A stretch of 6,198 nt of DNA from Collinsella sp. (GTDB lineage: Bacteria; Actinomycetota; Coriobacteriia; Coriobacteriales; Coriobacteriaceae). The stretch covers positions 1 to 6,198 of the forward strand of contig WGSR01000094.1 of NCBI GenBank assembly GCA_014871545.1, in the 5' to 3' direction. Below are positions 1-5,511 of the stretch, one piece after another. How positions within the stretch are numbered: position 1 is the stretch's first letter; each line of letters opens with the position of its first letter. The notes beneath the pieces are model-generated. The model saw nothing but the letters and a program-made list of their open reading frames with translations. It was not told the origin of the DNA and made no database searches. The position numbers were made by a program, and so were the translations under genes.

Positions 1-1341
1 GAGGTCATCAACCTCTGCGAGTGGCCGACGGTGCTCGTCGGTACCTTCGATGAGGAGTTCCTTAAGGTCCCGCACGAGATCATCTGCGAGTCCATGCTCA
101 CCAATCAGCGCTACTTCCCGATCTATGACGGCGAGGGCAAGCTCACGCGTGAATTCGTGGTCGTCTCCAACAGCAAGCCCGAGAACGCCGAGCGCGTGAT
201 CGACGGCAACGAGCGCGTCGTGCGCGCCCGTCTGGACGACGCGAAGTTCTTCTACGAGGAGGACCTGAAGATCTCCCTCGACGAGTTCCGTGAGCGTTTG
301 GCCAAGGTTGCCTTCCAGGAGAAGCTCGGTAGCGTGCTCGCCAAGTCCGAGCGCATCGAGCAGCTCGCGCTCGCTATTGCCCGCGAGGCTCATCTGGGCG
401 CCCATCTTGCCGCCGACGCTGCTCGCGCCGCGCGCCTGTGCAAGGCCGACCTGGTGTCTAACGCCGTCGTCGAGTTCACGAGCCAGCAGGGCGTGATGGG
501 CGGTTATTACGCGACCGCGATGGGGGAGAACGACGAGGTCGCCCACGCCATTCGCGATCACTATCGTCCCCGCTTTGCCGGTGACGAGCTGCCCGAGGGC
601 ACCGCTGGCTGCATCGTGGCCTGTGCCGACAAGCTCGATACCATTGCCGGTATCTTTGCCATCGGCGAGCCCCCGACCGGCTCCTCCGACCCCTATGCGC
701 TGCGTCGTGCCGCTATCGGCATCATCAACATCCTGCGCGACCGTCTGCCGATCGACCCCACGTCGCTCATCGACTTCGCCCTTGAGCTCTACAGTGAGCA
801 GGGCATTGAGTTCGACGCCGCCGAGGTCGCCCAGCAGGTTCGCGACTTCTTCCATGGCCGCCTGGTGAGCATGGCCCGCGACGAAAAGATCCCGGCCGAT
901 ACCGTTGCCGCCGTCTCCGCGGTGCACATCATCGCCCCGTCCGTCTTCTTCGCCCGCTGCGCCGCCCTCGACGAGGCTCGCAAGAACGACGCCGAGACCT
1001 TTGACAACCTGGCGACGGCCTATGCCCGCGCCGCACACATCTCCAAGCCCGAGCTGGGTGCGGAGTACGACCGCAGCCTGATGGGCGAGGCCGAACTCGC
1101 GCTCGCCGACGCCTCCGAGGCTGCTCAGACCGCTGTCGATGCCGCCCTTGCTACCGAGGATTATCCGGCCGCATTTGCTGCCCTCGCCGCCCTGCGCGCG
1201 CCCATCGACCGCTTCTTCGACGAGGTCATGGTCATGGACAAGGACGAGCAGCTTCGCGATAATCGCCTTAAGCTGCTCAACCGCTTCGAGGCCGTTTTCT
1301 CCGGTATCGCCAACATCGGTGAGCTTGCCCGCAAAAAGTAA
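1..1341 (+). CDS. glyS: Glycyl-tRNA synthetase beta subunit, C-terminal two thirds (5' end outside window)
   Basis: This is the beta chain of the alpha2beta2 bacterial glycyl-tRNA synthetase, which charges tRNA-Gly in the cytoplasm; the alpha chain (glyQ) carries the aminoacylation core and is expected just upstream. The frame is open from base 1, giving 446 residues, so roughly 240-250 N-terminal residues of a ~690-residue protein are missing; the GTG at 31 is internal. Seen in the fragment: the opening LCEWPTVL stretch, NQRYFP, GNERVVRARLDDAKFF, EFTSQQGVMGGYYA (158-171), CADKLDTIAGIF in the HD-like region, and DPYALRRAA (230-238), all characteristic of GlyS. The end, from about residue 400 (PIDRFFDEVMVM, then LRDNRLKLL), matches the DALR-type anticodon-binding tail. 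No frameshift or missing motif is visible. The stop is 34 bases before the next gene and I see no terminator between them, so readthrough is likely. Identification is very secure. Confidence 0.97.
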   Translation, partial: EVINLCEWPTVLVGTFDEEFLKVPHEIICESMLTNQRYFPIYDGEGKLTREFVVVSNSKPENAERVIDGNERVVRARLDDAKFFYEEDLKISLDEFRERLAKVAFQEKLGSVLAKSERIEQLALAIAREAHLGAHLAADAARAARLCKADLVSNAVVEFTSQQGVMGGYYATAMGENDEVAHAIRDHYRPRFAGDELPEGTAGCIVACADKLDTIAGIFAIGEPPTGSSDPYALRRAAIGIINILRDRLPIDPTSLIDFALELYSEQGIEFDAAEVAQQVRDFFHGRLVSMARDEKIPADTVAAVSAVHIIAPSVFFARCAALDEARKNDAETFDNLATAYARAAHISKPELGAEYDRSLMGEAELALADASEAAQTAVDAALATEDYPAAFAALAALRAPIDRFFDEVMVMDKDEQLRDNRLKLLNRFEAVFSGIANIGELARKK

Positions 1342-1348
1342 GCCAGCC

Positions 1349-1362
1349 TGCGCGTAAGCGCA
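1349..1362 (+). other. Short hairpin with GUAA tetraloop directly before the regulator's ribosome binding site
   Basis: TGCGC, GTAA, GCGCA forms a perfect 5-bp stem closed by a GNRA-type loop. It ends immediately before the AAAGGAG Shine-Dalgarno sequence (1363-1369) of the next gene. A near copy with a wobble substitution sits at the same place before ppdK (2521-2534). A role in translation control or mRNA processing is inference only. Confidence 0.55.
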
Positions 1363-1375
1363 AAAGGAGCCCTGC

Positions 1376-2251
1376 ATGGATTGCCCGGTCACCGCTCGTC
1401 CCACCGTTATCGTTATCTCCGACTCGCTCGGCGATACCGCTTGTGAGGTGGTGCTTGCGGCGTCCGGGCAATTTGATGAAGGGGCTTTTCGCGTTTTACG
1501 CCTGCCCAAGGTGACCTCCGTGGAGCAGGTCAAGTCATTTGTGGGCCCGCGTGTCGATGCAGACCATCGCGATATTGCCGTGTTCCATACCATTGTCGAT
1601 CCGGCTCTTCGCGCCCGCGTGCTCGATTACCTGGGTATGCTGCATATCCGCTCGGTCGACCTGATCGGCCCGACGCTCGCCGTGCTATCGTTGCTCATCG
1701 GTGTGCCGCCCAAAGGCGTCGCGGGCGTGATTCACAGGACCGATGACCGCTATTTCCATCGTATCGAGGCCATGGAATATTTCGTTGAGCACGATGACGG
1801 GCGCGGTTGCGACGATTTGTCGGGTGCCGATATCGTGCTGCTGGGCGTATCGCGCACGTCCAAGACGCCGCTGTCGATGTATCTGGCTTATCAGGGCTAC
1901 AAGGTTGCCAATGTTCCGTTGGCCCATGGCGTGGAGCCGCCGAAGTCGATTTACGAGGTCGACCCGATGCGCCTGTTCGGCCTGATTTCGACCGTCGATG
2001 TGATTTCCGAAATTCGCGATAGCCGCTTGGGCGATGACTACGCTCGTGCCGTTGCCGGCTCCTATGCCGAGCCCGAGAGCGTGCGCAGCGAGCTTGAGGA
2101 AGCTCGTGCCCTCATGAAGCGCCTAGGCTGCTTTGTGGTTCGTACCGACGGCAAGGCGATCGAGGAGAGCGCCTCCGAGATCATAAGTCACTTGGAGGAA
2201 ATCCAAGAAGCCCGTGCCCGCCGCGCCGCCCGCCGAGCCCGGCAAAGTTAA
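1376..2251 (+). CDS. Pyruvate, phosphate dikinase regulatory protein (DUF299 family kinase/phosphorylase)
   Basis: Members of this family (PDRP, also called PpsR/YdiA or YqfL) are bifunctional. They phosphorylate a threonine next to the catalytic histidine of PPDK or PEP synthase using ADP, and reverse this by Pi-dependent phosphorolysis releasing PPi. The 291 residues are close to the usual 270-280. Visible motifs are the N-terminal ISDSLGDTACEVV (15-27; family norm close to SDSTGETA), HTIVDPALR (71-79), the family stretch RYFHRIEAMEYFVEHDDG (125-142), and the P-loop-like nucleotide site GVSRTSKT (157-164) followed by PLSMYLAYQGYKVANVPL. The C-terminus is an unusually basic Arg/Ala tail (about 279-290). 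The ATG start is supported by AAAGGAG ending 6 bases upstream. Codon use is more relaxed than in ppdK or rplS, suggesting modest expression. Since ppdK follows, PPDK rather than PEP synthase is the likely target. Confidence 0.94.
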   Translation: MDCPVTARPTVIVISDSLGDTACEVVLAASGQFDEGAFRVLRLPKVTSVEQVKSFVGPRVDADHRDIAVFHTIVDPALRARVLDYLGMLHIRSVDLIGPTLAVLSLLIGVPPKGVAGVIHRTDDRYFHRIEAMEYFVEHDDGRGCDDLSGADIVLLGVSRTSKTPLSMYLAYQGYKVANVPLAHGVEPPKSIYEVDPMRLFGLISTVDVISEIRDSRLGDDYARAVAGSYAEPESVRSELEEARALMKRLGCFVVRTDGKAIEESASEIISHLEEIQEARARRAARRARQS

Positions 2252-2261
2252 CTCATTTCGG

Positions 2262-2309
2262 TAGCTAAAAAATGCACCGTCTCAAAAAGACTACCTAAAA
2301 ATAATGCAC
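2262..2309 (+). repeat. Imperfect direct repeat TA(G/C)CTAAAAA..ATGCAC in the ppdK upstream region
   Basis: Two AT-rich copies at 2262-2277 and 2292-2309 share TA(G/C)CTAAAAA followed by ATGCAC, the second copy having two extra bases. Their TGCA cores are 32 bases apart, about three helical turns. They lie just after the regulator's stop codon and before the candidate ppdK promoter. Function is unknown; an upstream protein-binding site is possible. I see no convincing intrinsic terminator for the glyS-regulator transcript here. Confidence 0.45.
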
Positions 2310-2338
2310 GATATTGGTAAAGCGATTTAGCAACAAAC

Positions 2339-2365
2339 TTGCATTTGACCTGCAATTTTCTTGCA
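2339..2365. promoter_or_regulatory. Candidate operator: TTGCA-N7-TGCAA-N5-TTGCA
   Basis: Three alternating half-sites TTGCA (2339-2343), TGCAA (2351-2355) and TTGCA (2361-2365) give a perfect inverted repeat, TGCAA-N5-TTGCA, plus a third arm. The TGCA cores at 2340, 2351 and 2362 are exactly 11 bases apart, so they lie on one face of the helix. They overlap the -35 region and spacer of the candidate ppdK promoter, where a bound repressor would block RNA polymerase. The binding protein is unknown. Confidence 0.5.
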
Positions 2366-2375
2366 GTGGTATCTT
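2345..2375 (+). promoter_or_regulatory. Candidate ppdK promoter (TTGACC, extended -10 TGGTATCTT)
   Basis: A -35-like TTGACC (2345-2350) is followed after 19 bases by TATCTT (2370-2375). This is preceded by TGG (2367-2369), giving an extended -10 of the TGn type that tolerates a long spacer. Transcription would start near 2382, leaving a leader of about 169 bases before ppdK. The spacer is longer than ideal, so this is a moderate call. Being in an AT-rich gap ahead of a highly codon-biased gene supports it. Confidence 0.5.
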
Positions 2376-2379
2376 CATA

Positions 2380-2450
2380 AGGTAACCACCTTTACCTACC
2401 GTTTACCGCCATATTCACCTCGTTTACCAAACCGCGCATCCTCTTCTCAT
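2380..2450 (+). other. C-rich, G-poor ppdK leader with repeated TTTACC; candidate Rho-loading region
   Basis: TTTACC occurs at 2391-2396, 2402-2407 and 2423-2428, with TTCACC at 2414-2419; start-to-start steps are 11, 12 and 9 bases. From 2386 to 2450 I count 27 C and 5 G in 65 bases. Regularly spaced pyrimidine-C pairs in G-poor RNA are the hallmark of Rho utilisation sites. The first repeat can also pair with AGGTAA at 2380-2385 (6-bp stem, loop CCACCT). Whether it acts as a Rho site, a protein site or a structure is inference. Confidence 0.4.
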
Positions 2451-2462
2451 GTCGGCATAAAG

Positions 2463-2500
2463 CCCGCCGTATAGTTCCCTCACGGCCCGTAACCGGCGGG
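2463..2500 (+). other. GC-rich stem in the ppdK leader with an alternative pairing
   Basis: CCCGCCG (2463-2469) is perfectly complementary to CGGCGGG (2494-2500) across a 24-base loop. The right arm can instead pair locally, CCCG (2486-2489) with CGGG (2497-2500). GTAAC (2490-2494) is also complementary to GTTAC (2508-2512). No T-run follows, so it is not an intrinsic terminator. Mutually exclusive stems are a feature of regulatory leaders, but no known riboswitch class is recognised here. Confidence 0.4.
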
Positions 2501-2520
2501 TCGATTCGTTACCACGGTCG

Positions 2521-2534
2521 TGTGCGTAAGCGCA
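2521..2534 (+). other. Second GUAA-tetraloop hairpin, directly before the ppdK ribosome binding site
   Basis: TGTGC, GTAA, GCGCA forms a 5-bp stem with one U-G wobble. It can be lengthened to 8 bp with wobbles by pairing 2518-2520 with 2535-2537. It shares the 11-base string GCGTAAGCGCA with the hairpin at 1349-1362. The ppdK Shine-Dalgarno (AAGGGGA, 2538-2544) follows at once. The lower stem would reach the edge of that site. Confidence 0.55.
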
Positions 2535-2550
2535 TGGAAGGGGAAGTATC

Positions 2551-5301
2551 GTGAGCGATTGCAAGAGGGTTTATCGTTTTGGAACCGACGCCCAGGGCAC
2601 CTGTGTCACTGAGGGCGACAAGTCCATGAACTTCGTGCTTGGCGGCAAAGGCGCAAACCTTGCCGAGATGAGCCGTATCGGCCTGCCGGTTCCCGGTGGC
2701 TTTACTATTACCTGCCAGACCTGTGTCGAGTACTCCGGTGCCGGCAACGTCTGGCCCGAAGGCGCACTCGATGAGATCGTTGCCGCCGAGGCTGACCTCG
2801 AGGCCCGCTGCGGCAAAAAGCTCGGCGACGCCTCCGATCCGCTGCTCGTGTCGGTTCGCTCGGGCGCTCCGTTCTCCATGCCCGGTATGATGGACACGGT
2901 CCTCAACTTGGGCCTCAACGACGATTCCGTTCAGGGTCTCATCGCCCAGACGCAAAATCCGCGTTTTGCCTGGGATAGCTACCGCCGCTTTATCCAGATG
3001 TTTTCCAACGTCGTCATGGGCGTTGATGCCGACCTGTTCGAGAACGCCCTGACCCAGGCCCGCCTGGTCGCCGGCATTCGCGTCGATTCCGAGCTTTCGG
3101 CCGAGGACCTGCAGGAACTCGTCGAGACCTTTAAGGGCATCTTCTCCGAGAACGTCGATGCCGCCCTGTATCCCGAGCTCGAGGTCGCCGATGGCAAGCC
3201 CGTCTTCCCACACGATCCGGAGCTCCAGCTGCGCCTTGCCATCCAGGCCGTCTTTGGCAGCTGGATGAACGAGCGCGCCTGCATCTATCGCAAACAGCAC
3301 GGCATCTCCGACGAGCTCGGCACCGCCGTCAACGTGCAGGCCATGGCCTTTGGCAACAAGGGCGAGACCTCTGCGACAGGCGTCGCCTTTACGCGTAATC
3401 CGGCCGACGGCACCAAGGAGTTCTACGGTGACTTTTTGGTTAATGCCCAGGGCGAGGACGTCGTCGCCGGTATCCGCAACACCGAGCCCATCGCCGACCT
3501 CAAGACCACCCCGGGCCTCGAGTCCGCAGGTGAGGAGCTCGAGCGCGTGTTCCTGACGCTCGAGGATCATTACCGCGATATGTGCGATATCGAGTTTACC
3601 ATCGAGCAGGGCAAGCTCTGGATGCTCCAGACCCGCGTGGGCAAGCGCACCGCCACCGCCGCCCTGCGCATCGCCATCGAAATGGTCGAGGAAGGCCTGA
3701 TCACCCGCGAAGAGGCCGTGAGCCGCATCGATCCCGCGCAACTCGACCAGCTCCTTCACCCGCAGTTCGACGCCTCCAAGAAGTACGAGGCTCTCGCCAG
3801 CGGTCTTAATGCCAGCCCCGGTGCCGCCGTGGGCGAGGTCGTGTTCTCGAGCGACGACGCTGTTGCGCGTTCCGCCGAGGGTCACAAGGTCATTCTGGTT
3901 CGTTGGGAGACCAACCCCGACGACCTGAAGGGCATGGTCGCCGCCGAGGGCATCCTGACCAGCCACGGTGGCAAGACGAGCCATGCCGCCGTTATCGCCC
4001 GCGGCATGGGTACGCCCTGTGTCTGCGGCGTTGAGCGCTTCCACATCGACGCCGCCGAGAAGGTCGTGCGTATCGAGGGCATCGACCGCGTGCTGCGCGA
4101 GGGCGATGTCATTTCCATCGACGGTACCCAGGGTATCGTCGTCGACGGCGCCGTTGATCTGGTCTCGGCCGAGCTCACCGGCGATCTGGACACTATCCTG
4201 TCCTGGGCCGATGAGATTCGTCTGGACGAGACCTGTGGCCATGCCAACCATGTGCGCGTCAACGCCGACAATCCCGAGGATGCCGAGCTCGCACTCGAGT
4301 TTGGCGCCGAGGCTATTGGCCTGTGCCGCACCGAGCACATGTTCCTAGGCGACCGTAAGAACATCATCCAGAGCTTTATCCTGTCTGACGATGAGGCCGT
4401 GAAGCAGCAGGCCCTGGCCGACCTGCTCAAGGTTCAGACCGAGGACTTCCTGGCGATGTTCAAGACCATGTCCGGTCGCGATGTGGTCGTCCGCCTGCTC
4501 GATCCGCCGCTTCATGAGTTCCTGGATAATCCTCGCGACCTCGAGGTCGCCATCACCAAGAAGGAAGCCGCCGGCGCCAGCGAGGAAGAGCTTGCCGTCC
4601 TGCGCGCCCGCCTGCGTCGTATCGACGGCATGATCGAGTCCAACCCGATGCTCGGCCTGCGCGGCGTTCGCCTGTCCGTCGTCTTTAGCGATCTGCCGCT
4701 CATGCAGGTTCGCGCCGTCGCCACGGCCGCTGCCCGCCTAATCAAGGAGGGCGTCGATCCGCGCCCCGAGATCATGGTTCCGCTCGTTTCCATCACGGCC
4801 GAGCATGTCCAGACCCGCGAGGTCATCGAGCGCGTGATCGCCGAGGTTTCCGTCGAAGAAGGCGTCGAGCTCAATATTCCCGTGGGCACGATGCTCGAGC
4901 TGCCGCGCGCCTGCATGGTCGCTGACGAGATCGCCCACCATGCCGACTTCTTCTGCTTTGGCACCAACGACCTCACCCAGACGACCTTCGGTTTCTCGCG
5001 TGACGACGCCGAGGCTAAGTTCATCCCGCTGTACATGCATAAGAAGATTCTGAAGGACAACCCCTTCGAGACCATCGATACGGCAGTACTCGAGCTGGTA
5101 CGCATGGCCGTCGAGAAGGGCCGTGCCACCAACCCCGACATGCACTTTGGCGTGTGCGGTGAGCACGGCGGCGACCCCAAGTCCATCAAGGGCCTGTTTA
5201 ACGTGGCCGACGTGGACTACGTGTCCTGCTCGCCCTACCGCGTGCCCCTCGCGCGCTTGGCTGCCGCCCAGGCCAAGCTCGAGGCCAAGCGTCCCGCCTA
5301 A
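2551..5301 (+). CDS. ppdK: Pyruvate, phosphate dikinase
   Basis: PPDK catalyses reversible conversion of ATP, Pi and pyruvate to AMP, PPi and PEP in the cytoplasm; in anaerobes it can run in either the glycolytic or the gluconeogenic direction. All three domains are present. The N-terminal ATP-grasp part has GGKGANLAEM (31-40), SVRSGAPFSMPGMMDT (101-116) and FTIEQGKLWMLQTRVGKRT. The swivelling phosphohistidine domain has GGKTSHAAVIARGMG, with catalytic His478 and regulatory Thr476. The C-terminal pyruvate/PEP barrel has CRTEHMF (592-598), RLLDPPLHEFL (from Arg648), NPMLGLRG, FGTNDLTQ (803-810) and CGEHGGDP with acid/base Cys869. The product is 916 residues, slightly longer than the usual ~875-900. 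The GTG start is preceded by AAGGGGA at 2538-2544, and the conserved VYRFG follows closely. Codon choice is strongly biased, as in abundant proteins. The gene has its own candidate promoter and terminator, downstream of its likely regulator. Identification is secure. Confidence 0.98.
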   Translation: MSDCKRVYRFGTDAQGTCVTEGDKSMNFVLGGKGANLAEMSRIGLPVPGGFTITCQTCVEYSGAGNVWPEGALDEIVAAEADLEARCGKKLGDASDPLLVSVRSGAPFSMPGMMDTVLNLGLNDDSVQGLIAQTQNPRFAWDSYRRFIQMFSNVVMGVDADLFENALTQARLVAGIRVDSELSAEDLQELVETFKGIFSENVDAALYPELEVADGKPVFPHDPELQLRLAIQAVFGSWMNERACIYRKQHGISDELGTAVNVQAMAFGNKGETSATGVAFTRNPADGTKEFYGDFLVNAQGEDVVAGIRNTEPIADLKTTPGLESAGEELERVFLTLEDHYRDMCDIEFTIEQGKLWMLQTRVGKRTATAALRIAIEMVEEGLITREEAVSRIDPAQLDQLLHPQFDASKKYEALASGLNASPGAAVGEVVFSSDDAVARSAEGHKVILVRWETNPDDLKGMVAAEGILTSHGGKTSHAAVIARGMGTPCVCGVERFHIDAAEKVVRIEGIDRVLREGDVISIDGTQGIVVDGAVDLVSAELTGDLDTILSWADEIRLDETCGHANHVRVNADNPEDAELALEFGAEAIGLCRTEHMFLGDRKNIIQSFILSDDEAVKQQALADLLKVQTEDFLAMFKTMSGRDVVVRLLDPPLHEFLDNPRDLEVAITKKEAAGASEEELAVLRARLRRIDGMIESNPMLGLRGVRLSVVFSDLPLMQVRAVATAAARLIKEGVDPRPEIMVPLVSITAEHVQTREVIERVIAEVSVEEGVELNIPVGTMLELPRACMVADEIAHHADFFCFGTNDLTQTTFGFSRDDAEAKFIPLYMHKKILKDNPFETIDTAVLELVRMAVEKGRATNPDMHFGVCGEHGGDPKSIKGLFNVADVDYVSCSPYRVPLARLAAAQAKLEAKRPA

Positions 5302-5340
5302 CGTTTTGGGCGTAGACGCCTAGTGTAGCCCCCCTTCATG

Positions 5341-5368
5341 CCGCCCGTCTCATTTGTGAGACGGGCGG
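5341..5368 (+). terminator. Intrinsic terminator stem after ppdK
   Basis: CCGCCCGTCTCA (5341-5352) and TGAGACGGGCGG (5357-5368) form a perfect 12-bp stem with the loop TTTG, 39 bases after the ppdK stop. The T-run straight after is poor (TTATCATG); T-rich sequence only appears from 5383. The stem is strong enough that I call it a terminator, but its efficiency is uncertain. Confidence 0.8.
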
Positions 5369-5382
5369 TTATCATGTGCGGG

Positions 5383-5398
5383 TTTTGTCTTTTTGTCT
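5383..5398 (+). repeat. Perfect tandem repeat 2 x TTTTGTCT
   Basis: The octamer TTTTGTCT occurs twice head to tail (5383-5390, 5391-5398), 14 bases after the ppdK terminator stem and just upstream of the rplS promoter. It could act as a delayed T-rich tract for the terminator or simply be slippage-derived. Confidence 0.6.
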
Positions 5399-5414
5399 GC
5401 GTAAAAAATTGTTC

Positions 5415-5442
5415 TTGCAGCAGAAACCCGCGCGTGTATACT
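5415..5442 (+). promoter_or_regulatory. rplS promoter (TTGCAG - 16 bp - TATACT)
   Basis: A -35 TTGCAG (5415-5420) and a near-consensus -10 TATACT (5437-5442) are separated by 16 bases. Transcription is predicted to start near 5449, giving a leader of about 63 bases. It lies between the ppdK terminator and rplS and fits a housekeeping sigma factor. The string TTCTTGCAG around the -35 also occurs in the ppdK upstream region (2358-2366). Confidence 0.75.
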
Positions 5443-5463
5443 CGAATACGTTTGTTCAACTAC

Positions 5464-5487
5464 GTGCCGGCCATGGTGGTACGGCAC
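5464..5487 (+). promoter_or_regulatory. Hairpin in the rplS leader, possible L19 autoregulatory element
   Basis: GTGCCG (5464-5469) pairs perfectly with CGGCAC (5482-5487); inside, CCA (5471-5473) can pair with TGG (5477-5479). The hairpin lies about 15 bases after the predicted transcription start and 12 bases before the Shine-Dalgarno sequence. Leaders that sense free L19 are known upstream of rplS in Bacillota. Whether this one is related or equivalent cannot be told from one sequence. Confidence 0.5.
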
Positions 5488-5499
5488 CTCTAGAAGAGT

Positions 5500-5505
5500 A
5501 AGGAA
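5500..5505 (+). promoter_or_regulatory. rplS ribosome binding site (decides the start)
   Basis: AAGGAA at 5500-5505 leaves 6 bases before the ATG at 5512. The in-frame TTG at 5506 directly abuts this site and so cannot be the start. This fixes the N-terminus as MDYIRAIE. Confidence 0.85.
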
Positions 5506-5511
5506 TTGCAC

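Noticed and set aside
31..33. GTG at 31 as a gene start for glyS
   Set aside because: The frame is open to base 1 and residues before it (VINLCEWP) belong to the conserved GlyS sequence.
2259..2295. A terminator after the PPDK regulator gene (CGGT/ACCG, GTCT/AGAC, GGTAG/CTACC pairings)
   Set aside because: The stems are only 4-5 bp, with long or A-rich loops and no T-run after them.
2463..2500. The GC-rich stem before ppdK as an intrinsic terminator
   Set aside because: The loop is 24 bases and no T-run follows; TCGATTCG comes next.
2380..2550. A known riboswitch or T-box in the ppdK leader
   Set aside because: No recognisable conserved core of a familiar class was seen, and there is no terminator/antiterminator pair of T-box type.
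2509..4338. A 609-codon open frame on the reverse strand opposite the first two thirds of ppdK
   Set aside because: It lies wholly opposite a certain gene with strongly biased codons, where stop codons on the opposite strand are rare. Its Gly/Ala/Asp/Leu-rich low-complexity translation shows no recognisable motif, and I saw no convincing ribosome binding site.
4512..5189. Reverse-strand open frames of 225 and 142 codons opposite the 3' part of ppdK
   Set aside because: They overlap each other and ppdK and have Ser/Arg/Thr-rich or His/Gly-rich translations typical of antisense readings of GC-rich genes.
5506..5511. TTG at 5506 as the rplS start, adding Met-His to the N-terminus
   Set aside because: The Shine-Dalgarno AAGGAA ends at 5505, leaving no spacing. 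ATG at 5512 has 6 bases and gives the normal L19 N-terminus.
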